Assembly (NCBI GenBank): GCA_938018005.1
Contig: CALIJG010000001.1
Span: 1-64,000, forward strand
Reading direction: 5' to 3'
Source: an uncultured Candidatus Saccharibacteria bacterium
GTDB taxonomy: Bacteria; Patescibacteriota; Saccharimonadia; Saccharimonadales; Saccharimonadaceae
DNA length: 64,000 nt
Shown here: positions 1 to 9,376 of the stretch, piece after piece
Numbering within the stretch: the stretch's first letter is position 1
Layout: every line of letters starts with the position of its first letter
Translations under genes and position numbers: made by a program
Notes under the pieces: generated by a model
Told to the model about the DNA's origin: nothing
Database searches by the model: none
What the model saw: the letters and a program-made list of their open reading frames with translations, nothing else

Positions 1-32
1 CGCTGCTTGGCTACATCATCACAACAAAAAGT

Positions 33-518
33 ATGAGTATACACCAGTGGTGTCGTGCGCTCGCTGGTGGGTGGTATTTTTGGCGGCAAGTAATACTCAC
101 GCTGGTTTGCGCAGCAGGAGCATTTGGTGCGACGAGCCTGCTCGAGCAAGCCTTCCCTCACCTCGCCACAGGTGCCATTACAATGCCAGTCAAAACGGCA
201 GGCGAATTGCTACTTTTTGCGCTCTCAACCATCGTTCTCCCCGCCATCGTAGAGGAGACAATTTTTCGCAAGCAAATGATCTGCCTAGCCAGTCGCACAG
301 CGATCATCTGCACCACTTTGCTGAGTGCTATATTGTTTGCAGCAGAGCACTTCGTCGCACCGTGGGGTGTGCTGCTGGGCATGGTGTGGGCGCTGCCATT
401 TAGCTTGGCATATAGTATGACGCGCAACGTGTATGTACCAATGACAGCACATGCCATTGCCAGCATACTCATCAATGGGCCGACGGTGGTGATGGCGCTA
501 TGTGTTGTACTACGATGA
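33..518 (+). CDS. CPBP-family intramembrane metalloprotease (5' end possibly outside window)
   Basis: Membrane protein of the CPBP (Rce1/Abi) glutamic/metalloprotease family, which cuts or processes substrates inside the membrane. The visible 161 residues hold the three family motifs: EETIFR (E74, E75, R79), a His in FAAEH (H106) and a His in MTAH (H140), each in or next to hydrophobic segments. The frame stays open to the left window edge, and most relatives are longer, so the ATG at 33 may be internal and the gene may start upstream. No Shine-Dalgarno sequence precedes this ATG. It is one of the few plus-strand genes. The substrate is unknown. Confidence 0.8.
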   Translation: MSIHQWCRALAGGWYFWRQVILTLVCAAGAFGATSLLEQAFPHLATGAITMPVKTAGELLLFALSTIVLPAIVEETIFRKQMICLASRTAIICTTLLSAILFAAEHFVAPWGVLLGMVWALPFSLAYSMTRNVYVPMTAHAIASILINGPTVVMALCVVLR

Positions 519-797
519 GCGCGTTGCTGCATTTCACAGTGCGCATACACTACGCAGCGTTTGCTTCATCATGCGTTTTTCTCTTATGTCAAAGAATTTC
601 CACAATAACTATATAGTTGACTCTCCAAGACACTCACATTAGCCTATGCTCTGCTATTTTCAAATCTATCTATATATAATTAATATATGGTGATACGAAG
701 GCATTATTATATATAGCAAACTTGCACGAGTAGATACACCACACGATACAATCTAAATAACTACTGCGCGACTCTCTCATTAACCGCACTCGTTTTC

Positions 798-1538
798 TCA
801 ACTATGGTGTCGTTCTGCCCTGCTTTTTTGCAATCGGTAAAACCGCTCTTGATTACCATGCGCGCCCTTCACACTACTATCGGCTTTGTCGACAATTACA
901 CACTGGGTGCGCACCCACTGCTCGAAGTCGCGTAGGATGGCACGGCGCACGCTGTCATTTTTGACGATGCCACTGCGTGTAAGCTGCGCGCGCTGCGCCT
1001 CAAACTGCGGCTTAACCATTGCGATGATACTAGTTCGCGGACTGCTGATACGCACTAAGTGCGGTAGAATTTTGCGCAGACTAATGAACGATACATCAAT
1101 GACAATAATGTCTGGTGTGGTAGCTGGCACAAAATTGCGAATGTCGGTTTTTTCATGCAGCTCAATGCGCGGGTCGCCACGCAGGCTGGGGTGCAGCTGC
1201 TCCGTCCCCACGTCCACCGCATACACCATGCGCGCACCATGCTGCAATGCATAGTCAGTAAAGCCGCCAGTGCTGCTACCAACATCAAGCACGATAGTAT
1301 TATCAAACGAAATATTAAGCTGCTGCGCTACGCTGGCTAATTTAAGCCCCGCCCGCGACACATAGCGCTCGTGCGCCACCAGCTTTATCTGCGTCGACTC
1401 ATCCACAAACATCCCCGGCTTATGCGCCACTACACCATCCACCAATACCTTGCCAAGGCGAATCCAATTCTCGGCCGCTGAGCGTGTTGCTGCGTGGCCA
1501 CGCGCCACCATTGTTTTGTCTAGTCGTTGTTTTTGCAT
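798..1538 (-). CDS. tlyA: TlyA-family rRNA 2'-O-methyltransferase
   Basis: About 246 residues: an N-terminal S4 RNA-binding domain (residues 1-60, starting MQKQRLDK) followed by a Rossmann FtsJ-like methyltransferase with the SAM loop LDVGSSTGGF near residue 84. Family members methylate ribose 2'-OH groups in 16S and 23S rRNA. An ORF extends 25 codons further upstream, but the ATG at 1538 matches the family N terminus and has TATAAT exactly 6 nt before it and no Shine-Dalgarno sequence, so the mRNA is probably leaderless. It stands alone, followed by about 280 nt of AT-rich spacer. Confidence 0.9.
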   Translation of the reverse strand: MQKQRLDKTMVARGHAATRSAAENWIRLGKVLVDGVVAHKPGMFVDESTQIKLVAHERYVSRAGLKLASVAQQLNISFDNTIVLDVGSSTGGFTDYALQHGARMVYAVDVGTEQLHPSLRGDPRIELHEKTDIRNFVPATTPDIIVIDVSFISLRKILPHLVRISSPRTSIIAMVKPQFEAQRAQLTRSGIVKNDSVRRAILRDFEQWVRTQCVIVDKADSSVKGAHGNQERFYRLQKSRAERHHS

Positions 1539-1544
1539 GTTCTT

Positions 1545-1550
1545 ATTATA
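1545..1550 (-). promoter_or_regulatory. -10 box of tlyA, leaderless type
   Basis: TATAAT on the minus strand, 6 nt upstream of the tlyA ATG. Transcription should start at or next to the start codon. Confidence 0.6.
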
Positions 1551-1612
1551 CTGCACGAGTGGATAGATATTTAGTTGGTGTGAAGCTAACAGACCTGCTG
1601 CATCTTTACACA

Positions 1613-1756
1613 ATGCATGAGACTATAGAGCATGATAATGATGAGTTGGATGATATTACTGCGCGTGGATATGCTTCTTACTTCCGTCGTTTTTCAAATT
1701 TTGATGATGAAGAAATCCGCTTTGTTCTTTGCGCGCTATTGCAGCTTTTATATTAA
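1613..1756 (+). CDS. Possible small acidic protein, 47 aa
   Basis: An ORF starting MHETIEHDND and ending ALLQLLY. The translation has an acidic first half and a plausible amphipathic helix at the end, unlike the low-complexity translations around it. It has no Shine-Dalgarno sequence and no clear promoter. It may be chance; nothing is recognised in it. Confidence 0.2.
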   Translation: MHETIEHDNDELDDITARGYASYFRRFSNFDDEEIRFVLCALLQLLY

Positions 1757-3195
1757 TAACTCACTCAAACTATCGCGCACTGCAGCATGCGATTCTTCAT
1801 GCGCACACGTCGCTGGAAGCTAGCAGGATATTCAAAACACAAGACAGCTCAGCCAGACATATAGTATATATAACAAAAATTGAGTGAACATCGTGATAGC
1901 GAAATATCTTGCTCGTATGGCTGCGCCACATCACCAACAAGCTGCGCATTCATCCTCCCGCAAAAGCGCTATATGTAGCAAAACACGATGCCACTGCGGC
2001 AGATGCTTCGCATAGCGAGCTCACTCGCCTGAACAAAAAATTGATTTTTGGCAGCGTCACATTTTTGCAAGCCAAGGGTGAGTATTTGTGTATGCAAGAT
2101 GGTATATTTCGCATCTTCGCAGCACATAGATGAGCCAAGATGTATCGCGCAATATTTTGCGCTTATACACGTTTTTGCAAAATTTGCATGAGTCATCTGC
2201 AAGCAATTCTAGCCGCAATAACAAGCAATTTATTTTTGCACAAATCTACAAACAATGATTATTCTTATCATCAACCGCTCATTCGCGCAGCCTATACTTC
2301 GCAGCAGCATATCGTATCGCTATAATTTGCCCGGCATGCAAAAACCAAAAATGAAACACCCTCCAGCCAGCCACAACAAACTTGCACGAAAAAGCAAAAA
2401 GCAAAAATATCCAAACTCAAAAAATAGACGAGCTGGACAATGATCACATTTTTTATCTCGCAGCAACAGCCCATGCGTCATTTCGCCATCTGCAATTTTT
2501 TGCAGTAGCACGCGAAAGCAAAGCGCATAGCTTCGCAGCTACACAACAAAAAAGTGTGTTCATTATTTATATAGTGCTTATGTTTACTTTGGTGCGTTTT
2601 GTATTACGCCCTATTGCCATAAGCATTGTTATATTGCTAAAGGCACCTGAGCGATTGTAATAGAAATTTGTTCGTTTGTGCTTATGGTTATTGCATTTAC
2701 CTGGCACATGAGCTCCCACGCTCTTGCTGCACATCGCACAAAGCACTCGTTGAGTTTGACACATCGTTGTTGTGTTCACTATATCCTTCTAGCTGCCCTG
2801 CTGTTGTTTATACATCACTATGTCTGTTCCTTCATGTTGTGCTTGTATCATCGTTTTGCCCGATTGCTGTACTTCCTACGACAATCATATTTCGAACGTT
2901 CGCCAGGTATTCTCTGTTTCTATTCTGTCTTTTTTACAATACCTTGTATATTTTGGCATCATCCTCGTCACAGAAAGCTTTGTTGCATTCTCTACAATAA
3001 TAGCTCGATCCTATCGAGCTTGACAGTGAACCTTATGTGTTAGTTATTACAACATCATTTACGTCCTCTTTCCCTATTACTCAGCAAAAACACAGAGTGT
3101 CCGCAAGCTCGCGCTCAAAATTGGCAAAAATCGTCTCTACTCTACGTTGTTTTTATCACATCTCTAAGATGCTCCAGCCTGAGCAGCACACGGCA

Positions 3196-3224
3196 CAAAA
3201 AATACACCGCTTTTCGCGGTGTAT
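3196..3224 (-). terminator. Intrinsic terminator of efp
   Basis: Perfect 9-bp stem (3202-3210 with 3216-3224), 5-nt loop, followed on the minus strand by six T. It lies about 75 nt past the efp stop. Confidence 0.85.
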
Positions 3225-3297
3225 ATGTGCTATCCCTACGTATTCTCACTTTTGCGTGTAAACGCGATGAGAGCGGCTCTCATGAGCTCTCAGGGCA

Positions 3298-3858
3298 CTA
3301 TTTCTTGCGCTCGCGATACTCTCCGCTTGCAGTGTCGACAGAAATAACGTCGCCCGTCTTAATAAAGGCTGGCACCTTGACGACAAGACCTGTCTCCAGC
3401 GTTGCGTCCTTGAGCACGCTACTGGTTGTGTCACCTTTTACAACATCTTCGGTGTAGGTCACCTGGAGGTAGAGGTTTTTTGGCAGCTCGACATTGATCA
3501 CTTTACCATCGAAGAACTGCAAGCTTAGTGTATCCCCTTCCTTTAGGTAATCCTTAGCGCTGTCGACGAGGTCTGCAGCAAGCTCAAACTGCTCAAAGCT
3601 AGTTGGATCCATAAAATAGAACGTATCACCATCATTATAGAGGTACTGCACACTCTGTGTTGACACCTCGGCGGGCTCAATCTTGTCTTGCCCCTTGAAG
3701 GTCTTAGGCAGCACACTCCCATCGATCAAGTTCTTCAGCCGCACATTCACAATTGAGCCACCCCGGCCCATTACCTTCTGATTATAGTCCACAACCCGAT
3801 ACGGCTTGCCATCGAGCTGCACAATCACGCCTTTTTTGAGGTCAGTTGGTTGGTACAT
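3298..3858 (-). CDS. efp: Translation elongation factor P
   Basis: 186-residue EF-P that relieves ribosome stalling at polyproline stretches. The three beta-barrel domains are all present: KOW-like domain from MYQPTDLKKG, central OB domain, and C-terminal domain ending SGEYRERKK. The tip of the loop that reaches the peptidyl-transferase centre reads VMGRGGS, with Arg at residue 32 rather than the lysine of E. coli. The ATG at 3858 follows an AGGAG at 7 nt; a GTG directly in front could also start. It is monocistronic, with its own terminator. Proline-rich membrane proteins encoded elsewhere in the window are plausible clients. Confidence 0.95.
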   Translation of the reverse strand: MYQPTDLKKGVIVQLDGKPYRVVDYNQKVMGRGGSIVNVRLKNLIDGSVLPKTFKGQDKIEPAEVSTQSVQYLYNDGDTFYFMDPTSFEQFELAADLVDSAKDYLKEGDTLSLQFFDGKVINVELPKNLYLQVTYTEDVVKGDTTSSVLKDATLETGLVVKVPAFIKTGDVISVDTASGEYRERKK

Positions 3859-3904
3859 CACCTATCTCCTGTTTAGTAGTTGCTGCTTCGTTCGAAACAT
3901 CCGC

Positions 3905-3931
3905 CAGCGCAGTCACAGAGGTACTGCGCTG
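3905..3931. other. 9-bp hairpin between rpsR and efp
   Basis: A perfect 9-bp inverted repeat (3905-3913 with 3923-3931) with a 9-nt loop. On the minus strand it lies after the rpsR stop and before efp. A T-run precedes rather than follows it, so it is not a standard terminator and may belong to the efp leader. Confidence 0.4.
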
Positions 3932-3940
3932 AAAAAGCTC

Positions 3941-4141
3941 CTAACCTTGCGCCACAAATGGCAGCAACGCCAAGTGGCGAGCACGCTTCACCGCTACGGC
4001 GAGTTGTCGTTGTTGTTTATCCGACAACCCTGTGCGGCTGCGCGGCTCGATCTGCCCATAGATATTAATGAACTTTTGCAATGTCTTTGCATCTTTGTAG
4101 TCAAAATAGACTGGTGTGTCCTTGCGCATGCGCTTGGCCAT
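3941..4141 (-). CDS. rpsR: 30S ribosomal protein S18
   Basis: 66 residues with the S18 core ([42 protein letters not shown]). It binds with S6 on the 30S platform. It has no zinc-binding cysteines. Last gene of the rpsF-ssb-rpsR operon, 24 nt after ssb; an AAAGGAG ribosome site precedes it. Confidence 0.95.
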   Translation of the reverse strand: MAKRMRKDTPVYFDYKDAKTLQKFINIYGQIEPRSRTGLSDKQQRQLAVAVKRARHLALLPFVAQG

Positions 4142-4165
4142 TGTTTGTTCTCCTTTAGTATGTTG

Positions 4166-4615
4166 TTAAAATGGTATTTCTGATAGGTCAATTGGCTTGT
4201 CGTCGATGTCTTCGATGACAACATCCTGGCTACTACCACTGTTAGCTGGCGCTGCAGCTGGTGTTGTATTTCCGTCAGCACGCCCACCACCGACGAAGGT
4301 AAAGTCCTCTACTGTCACTTCTACAACGGAGCGCTTGTTGCCATCCTTGTCGTCATAGCTGCGCTGGTCGAGGCGACCACTGACGAGCAGCGGGCTGCCC
4401 TTCTTCACATATTGCGCAATGGTTTCGCCAGTCCGCCCCCAGGCTACACAGTTAATGAAGCTGGTTTGGTCTTGGTTTTGGCCATTTTGGTTGCGCCACG
4501 TGCGTGTGACTGCTAGTGTAAAATTCGCAACGTTCTGCCCACTTGCTGTGGTGCGCACCTCTATATCGCGCGTCAAATTGCCCATCAAAATAACTTTGCT
4601 AAATCCTCGAGCCAT
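4166..4615 (-). CDS. ssb: Single-stranded DNA-binding protein
   Basis: 149 residues: OB fold (about 1-108; VILMGNLTRDIEVR, FTLAVTRTW, FINCVAWGRTGE), a Gly/Ala-rich linker and an acidic tail ending DLSEIPF. The tail is the canonical protein-docking tip that recruits repair and replication enzymes. Its position between rpsF and rpsR is the common bacterial arrangement. An AGGAGGAT ribosome site lies just before the ATG. Confidence 0.96.
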   Translation of the reverse strand: MARGFSKVILMGNLTRDIEVRTTASGQNVANFTLAVTRTWRNQNGQNQDQTSFINCVAWGRTGETIAQYVKKGSPLLVSGRLDQRSYDDKDGNKRSVVEVTVEDFTFVGGGRADGNTTPAAAPANSGSSQDVVIEDIDDKPIDLSEIPF

Positions 4616-4663
4616 ACATCCTCCTCGATTCTTTACTGTGGTTATGAGTTGTTGTGGTAATTT

Positions 4664-5008
4664 TTACTCTTCTGTTTGGCGGCTGGCTTCGCGTGCTTTA
4701 GCCTCTGCCATCAGCTTGCGGCCCTTCTCGTCCACCTTGACGAGCAAGTAGCGAATCACATCATCAGAAATATTCAGCGCATTGCTGATCTTCAGCGGTG
4801 CATCGGCAGGCAGCGCCACCTCAAAGTAGACATACACCGCAAAGTCTTCCTTCTTAATACTATACTGCAGCTTTTTCTTGCCCCAGTTGTCTTCGCTGGT
4901 AATAGAGCCACCAGCGCCGAGCACCAGCTCGCGCACCTTGGCAAGCGGCGCCTCAAGGTTCGATTCGAGATCTGGCCGAATCAAAACCGTTAGTTCATAT
5001 TGTTTCAT
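4664..5008 (-). CDS. rpsF: 30S ribosomal protein S6
   Basis: 114-residue S6 (MKQYELTVLIRPDL at the start; WGKKKLQYSIKKEDFAVYVYF centrally). It pairs with S18 in the small-subunit platform. The ORF is open 8 codons further, but the ATG at 5008 has a strong AAAGGAGG site 8 nt upstream and fits the family. First gene of the operon, preceded by a promoter and a structured leader. Confidence 0.95.
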   Translation of the reverse strand: MKQYELTVLIRPDLESNLEAPLAKVRELVLGAGGSITSEDNWGKKKLQYSIKKEDFAVYVYFEVALPADAPLKISNALNISDDVIRYLLVKVDEKGRKLMAEAKAREASRQTEE

Positions 5009-5038
5009 ATGTAAACCTCCTTTGGGATCCATATGGAT

Positions 5039-5057
5039 GTTTATCCGGACGATAAAC
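5039..5057 (-). promoter_or_regulatory. Leader hairpin upstream of rpsF
   Basis: A 7-bp inverted repeat (5039-5045 with 5051-5057) whose loop reads GTCCG on the mRNA strand, next to a second small palindrome at 5028-5039. In other bacteria S6:S18 represses its own mRNA by binding a leader element with a conserved CCG. A CCG in the loop at this position is suggestive only. Confidence 0.35.
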
Positions 5058-5077
5058 TTAGGTTAATAACGCATTAT

Positions 5078-5106
5078 ATTATACGCGAGACAGCCCGCAA
5101 AGTCTA
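5078..5106 (-). promoter_or_regulatory. Promoter of the rpsF operon
   Basis: Minus-strand TAGACT (5101-5106), 17-nt spacer, TATAAT (5078-5083). This gives a leader of roughly 65 nt before rpsF. Confidence 0.6.
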
Positions 5107-7928
5107 GCGAGGTACAGGGGTGTGGAGGTGTTGTACTTTTTGCTTTTTCATTTTTTGTATTTATCTTGGCACTACTCCACGCACGCAGCTATTTATATTA
5201 TTAGGTGCACACCCGCGCTTCTCTCCCCACACACTCACCCATCCCGCCATAAGCCAGCTGGCAGTATAGTATAGTCATATACTTCATCCACATTTTCAAA
5301 AATGATAATTATAGTACAGCGCTACGATTCACTTGCTTCGCCCCGCCGCTATACATACTATATGATGCCTATATACTATTATGTATAAGCACACAAGAAT
5401 ACCTTTTGAGCTCTATTATATTTAGAAAACATTATTTATCACAAGTCAAAATGTGAAAAAATGAACCACCCTTACTTGTCGTGTATGTATTACTTTGTCT
5501 TTCGCTTTTTTAGCTTTTTTGATGCTGCGATGTAACTGTAAAAAATATCGAGCCAGTTTTCGCTTGTGCTTATTTCGCTATTGCTTCTGCCTAAAGCGAA
5601 GTATCGTTTTGCTGTCTCCTTGCGCATTTTTGTCAGAGCCACCTATGGCACTCCATAGCTCTATTGCACCCATCTCATTTTTGCACATTGCCTACATAGA
5701 GCCAGCTGCCCTGCCTTCATACATCGCACATTTGTATCAGCATTTTGCTATTTATTTTTATATCATAAAATAACCTATAGCGCAAAATGTGAAATTTTTG
5801 AAAGCTCCATTTGTGCCATCCACGACGCATCATTATTTTCTGCACAAGTCATACATCGCACCCCACTAGATCGTGTAGATTTAATAACCATGACCATTAT
5901 ATGATGCTTGCGCTTATCGCACATTCACTCACGCTCAATACATAATAAACCACCTACGCTCAAAATTACGAAAATATCACCATATTAACCCACCCACTAG
6001 ATCATACACATCACACTCCATCCATTTTTCAACTTCGCACTCACACTCCGAGGTTGTTTTATAAACCTTATGCTTTACTATACTGATTATGCCTATCGCA
6101 CTACCAACTATCCTTTGCTTGCATTATGCAACCAATCATGAAAATTTGTGACTATGTCACATTGGTGTAACGCGGACGCAAATCCAGCCATCACCATTTC
6201 CTCACAAAGCACCCTCTTAGCCACAAAGTTACTCGCACCTACCACATATTTTGGCTCACCAACGCCTGCTATTTCTGACCCTCGTCTCACCCATCCACTT
6301 GGTTATGCAAATTTTACTATCAAGCCTATCGTTGAATGTTTTCCTACTATTTTCACACACTCATTTCATTCCAAGTGCGCACCATCATACCTCGTGATGC
6401 AGAAAATTTTCATCATGTACTCCATCGTTGCATCGTGCCATGGCAAAAATATCATTTTTTTGTTTACAGACTATACTACATAGTTCGCATGTCATGCACA
6501 CCACACCAAAATCATCACATTCTTTTGGCACGCACGAACCATCATTGCTTCTTGGCATTATATTTTTGCACCAATTTGCCAGGCTGAATTTCATTATTCT
6601 CCAAATTTTTATTATGAACATCATAATGTTTCGTTCATAAACTTCAGCGAGACAACTCATTACTTAATTCGCTTCTTGCATCACATTCAAGCCTCTTGTG
6701 TTCGCACGCGCCGCACAGATTTTAGCCAAAACAAGATAGCCATTTACTCAAGCGAACTCACTCCCTACTGCATCTCACACCCTCACACTCATTTTTATAG
6801 ATTTCCCTAATCAAAAATGTGAAAATTTTGCACTGTTACAGTACGCATTTCATTTTTCATCACACATACTGTACACCGTCTCTATCTTTCTATCTAGCTG
6901 TACCAATTTTTACATACTCATTCACAAATTTGCACGCAAATGTACATATCACTATGATACTAATTTTATATTTACTACCAAACAATCCATTTGTGCATCA
7001 TTCATCACTCGTATGGTAGCAAAAAATATTTTGCACGCGCATTATGTTGCAAAGTTGCGAACGTTTTTTGCTGGGTATTACTAATTTTTTATCAATAACA
7101 AATAATATATCAGTGTTTTTTATTGCAGCGTCGCAATGCGCCATTATTTTTGTCACGTATGTGCTGTCTACTTATCACTCCAGTTCTCAAAAAAATTATT
7201 TTTTCGCATTCGTACACTTCTATCATTTTCTGTATACAAAATTATAATTACATTTGCACCATCCGCCATTCAAAATGGACAAAAAATAATATTTTGCTGC
7301 CGGATAATTATTAATAATGCAGTGCTCACTCATGTTTTTGCAAATCATTTTGCAAAAGTGTCTCAGCTACTGCAAAAAATACTCGTCGCTCTACATTATA
7401 CTTTGCTGTTGTCTCATTTTTTACTTTTTATATTTCAATTCATACCGCACTCGTCGCTCATCTACTTCGTGCTCACACAAATTATCATCAATATAGCGGT
7501 AATAAATTGCATGAACGAATTCTTGCATTATTCATAGTATCTCACTGCCTCCTTGCTTGTGTCATCCACAGCATCATATACAAAAAAGATATATTCGATA
7601 AAGCAATCGACTCACTTTACACACAAAACACTCATCACCATGCTCGATGTATAGTAAATTAACGCATCTATACTCACTTAATTTACTATTTACTACTCTG
7701 AATATATTATTGTCATGTTCAGACATTCTCTTGCTCCCCCTCAAGCAATGTATAATGCACAAAGAGAATCCATATAGCGCACAAATATCCCTATAGCATA
7801 AAAATTTCATTATTTTCTTACCACAACGGGCGCATTGCACCAACCAATACATGCACTACTCAAAAGTTCAATGGCATAGTACGCACCCCTCGTTTATTCT
7901 TTGCAATCACCATAGATTTTTTGCACAG
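5107..7928. other. Large non-coding G-poor region
   Basis: About 2.8 kb without a credible gene. ORFs are at most about 130 codons, lack ribosome binding sites and translate to His/Ser/Ile/Phe-rich junk. The plus strand is rich in C and T and poor in G: in 6001-6060 there are 20 C against 5 G. It contains a repeated AAAATGTGAAA word (near 5447, 5783, 6812) and a 12-bp inverted repeat at 7651-7689. Nothing indicates tRNA, rRNA or a known ncRNA. Confidence 0.6.
7651..7689. repeat. 12-bp perfect inverted repeat
   Basis: 7651-7662 is the exact reverse complement of 7678-7689, with a 15-nt loop. It is AT-rich and lies in the gene desert, unattached to any ORF. Confidence 0.6.
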
Positions 7929-7953
7929 AAAAAACCAGTGCTCATCACACTGG
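7929..7953 (-). terminator. Intrinsic terminator of the 243-aa orphan gene
   Basis: 6-bp stem (7935-7940 with 7948-7953), 7-nt loop, then on the minus strand a run of six T. About 25 nt past the stop. Confidence 0.8.
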
Positions 7954-7977
7954 CTTTCTCTCGCCTATAGCTAACTT

Positions 7978-8709
7978 TTATGCAGCGAGTGAGAAGTCTC
8001 CTTGGACCAAACCAAGCTCATCACTATACTCAAGCCGTTGCGACTCTGTCGTCGGAACCAGCACAATACCACTTGCAGTGCTCAGCTCGCCATCAATCAC
8101 ATCACCTTGATCTGTGATCATCTGCGGGCCTTCGCCTGGCTCACCCTGAATAATGCCATACACAACAGGGGCACTATCGACCATCTCTTGGTCTGGGCGC
8201 TTCCCAACATAAAATCCAATCAATGAGCCGATCACCCCTTCTTTCGCTCCATCGTCCTCGCCTAAAGAAATCGCCGCTTCTTGGTGGGATAGCGACGACT
8301 CAATTGCGGAATACAGCGATGATACATCGCCTTGAGCGTCCTTAGGGCTTTTGAAATCATTAACGATTGGCACAACATATGGAACATCATTGATCTCAAT
8401 GACATCACCAATTGCCAAGCCAAGCTCATCGCGCAGCTCGGATAATTTATTATGAATGGTATCGATGTGCTGGTCTGTCATCTCTGCCATCGACAGCGCA
8501 AACAGCGGCCCAAGCTCACGCTGCAGCCAACCTCGAACCTCTTGAACAGATGGCAGCTCGAAAGCATTCGGCTTACCATACCGATTATTAAACTCCTCGA
8601 CCGTCGACACAAGTCCATCGTCTACTGTGTCGTATTTTGTCTCGCCCACTGGCGGTTTGTCGCTTTTAGTAAACGACTTTTCTCTTGTATTATTGGTATA
8701 CTCACTCAT
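7978..8709 (-). CDS. Orphan acidic soluble protein, 243 aa
   Basis: Not recognised. It has no signal peptide or membrane segment. The first 45 residues are polar and probably disordered; a central helical part (about 55-100, with LPSVQEVRGWLQRELGPLF) is followed by a part that looks like beta strands (GDVIEINDVPYVVPIVN), and the tail ends in a hydrophobic GDFSLAA. A GGAG lies 11 nt before the ATG. It is monocistronic with a good terminator and a possible promoter (TATAAT at 8831-8836 minus), so it is a real, separately expressed gene between two non-coding stretches. Confidence 0.75.
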   Translation of the reverse strand: MSEYTNNTREKSFTKSDKPPVGETKYDTVDDGLVSTVEEFNNRYGKPNAFELPSVQEVRGWLQRELGPLFALSMAEMTDQHIDTIHNKLSELRDELGLAIGDVIEINDVPYVVPIVNDFKSPKDAQGDVSSLYSAIESSLSHQEAAISLGEDDGAKEGVIGSLIGFYVGKRPDQEMVDSAPVVYGIIQGEPGEGPQMITDQGDVIDGELSTASGIVLVPTTESQRLEYSDELGLVQGDFSLAA

Positions 8710-9322
8710 AGTTTTTTATACTCCGCACTATGATTTTGGTTAACGGCATTGGCTCCTTTCTGCCGATTCCTCCCTGCTGCGTGCTTTGTGGCGCGTGGCA
8801 GCGTGGTAGTAAGTAATCGTATCAACTTGCATTATAGCACAAAAGCAGCGCCTGCAAAGCTATTTTTGGCCTTATTTTCGCATTATTTTCCCCATATGTA
8901 CCCCTGTCGTACCAGTGGTGGCTATTTGGACGATAATTATATATTTTTCGCAAGCATTTTGGCCTTGATTACGCGTTTTTCTCCTTCACAAATAACACCC
9001 TCACTGCCTACCTGCTCCTGCTCTGTCGCTGCATGTGTGTAGCGCAAATATCAGCATGATGATACTACGCCACTCCAGCGCTGAAATAAGTCTTATGGTG
9101 ATGAAGAGCTAGCTACTAGCGAAGCTGCCCAGTTCTAAGGCGCTGTATGCAGATTCTGCTGTGTAGCCTAGAGTCTAGATCTTATCCAAACCACCGCTAG
9201 ACGGCCTCTCATGCCCCACCAAAGGCCAATCAACATGCATAGCATACCCCTGTTATGCCAGGCTCTGCGGCAAACCACAGCACACCATCCACTATCACAG
9301 TCACTCACTATGCAGCCATAGC
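8710..9322. other. Intergenic region with a leader and promoter of the orphan gene
   Basis: About 610 nt. The right-hand start of the minus-strand orphan gene has a TGC-extended TATAAT (8831-8836), giving a leader of about 115 nt. I see no gene in the remainder. Confidence 0.4.
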
Positions 9323-9354
9323 AAAACCGCCCAAGGCAATCTACCTCGGGCGGT
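9323..9354 (-). terminator. Terminator of the rpsL-rpsG operon
   Basis: 7-bp GC-rich stem (9326-9332 with 9348-9354), extended inside the loop by a further AGG/CCT pairing, followed on the minus strand by TTTT. Confidence 0.75.
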
Positions 9355-9376
9355 CGTGTATCCTGCGCTGCGGAAC

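Larger units (their letters stand above)
1539..3195. other. Gene-poor AT-rich region
   Basis: About 1.65 kb between tlyA and the efp terminator with no convincing gene. ORFs here are short, lack ribosome binding sites and have biased low-complexity translations. Words such as TTTTTGCA and CTTCGCA recur many times. One possible mini-ORF (1613-1756) is listed separately. Confidence 0.6.

Noticed and set aside
798..800. UGA read as an amino acid (SR1/Gracilibacteria code)
   Set aside because: Genes end normally at TGA, including tlyA and the HAD gene, and none of the conserved proteins needs an in-frame UGA read through.
1909..2133. 74-codon plus-strand ORF
   Set aside because: No ribosome site and no protein-like pattern; words of the surrounding low-complexity DNA continue through it.
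7574..7852. 92-codon minus-strand ORF in the gene desert
   Set aside because: Cys/Ile-rich random translation, no ribosome site, no promoter, and it spans the inverted repeat.
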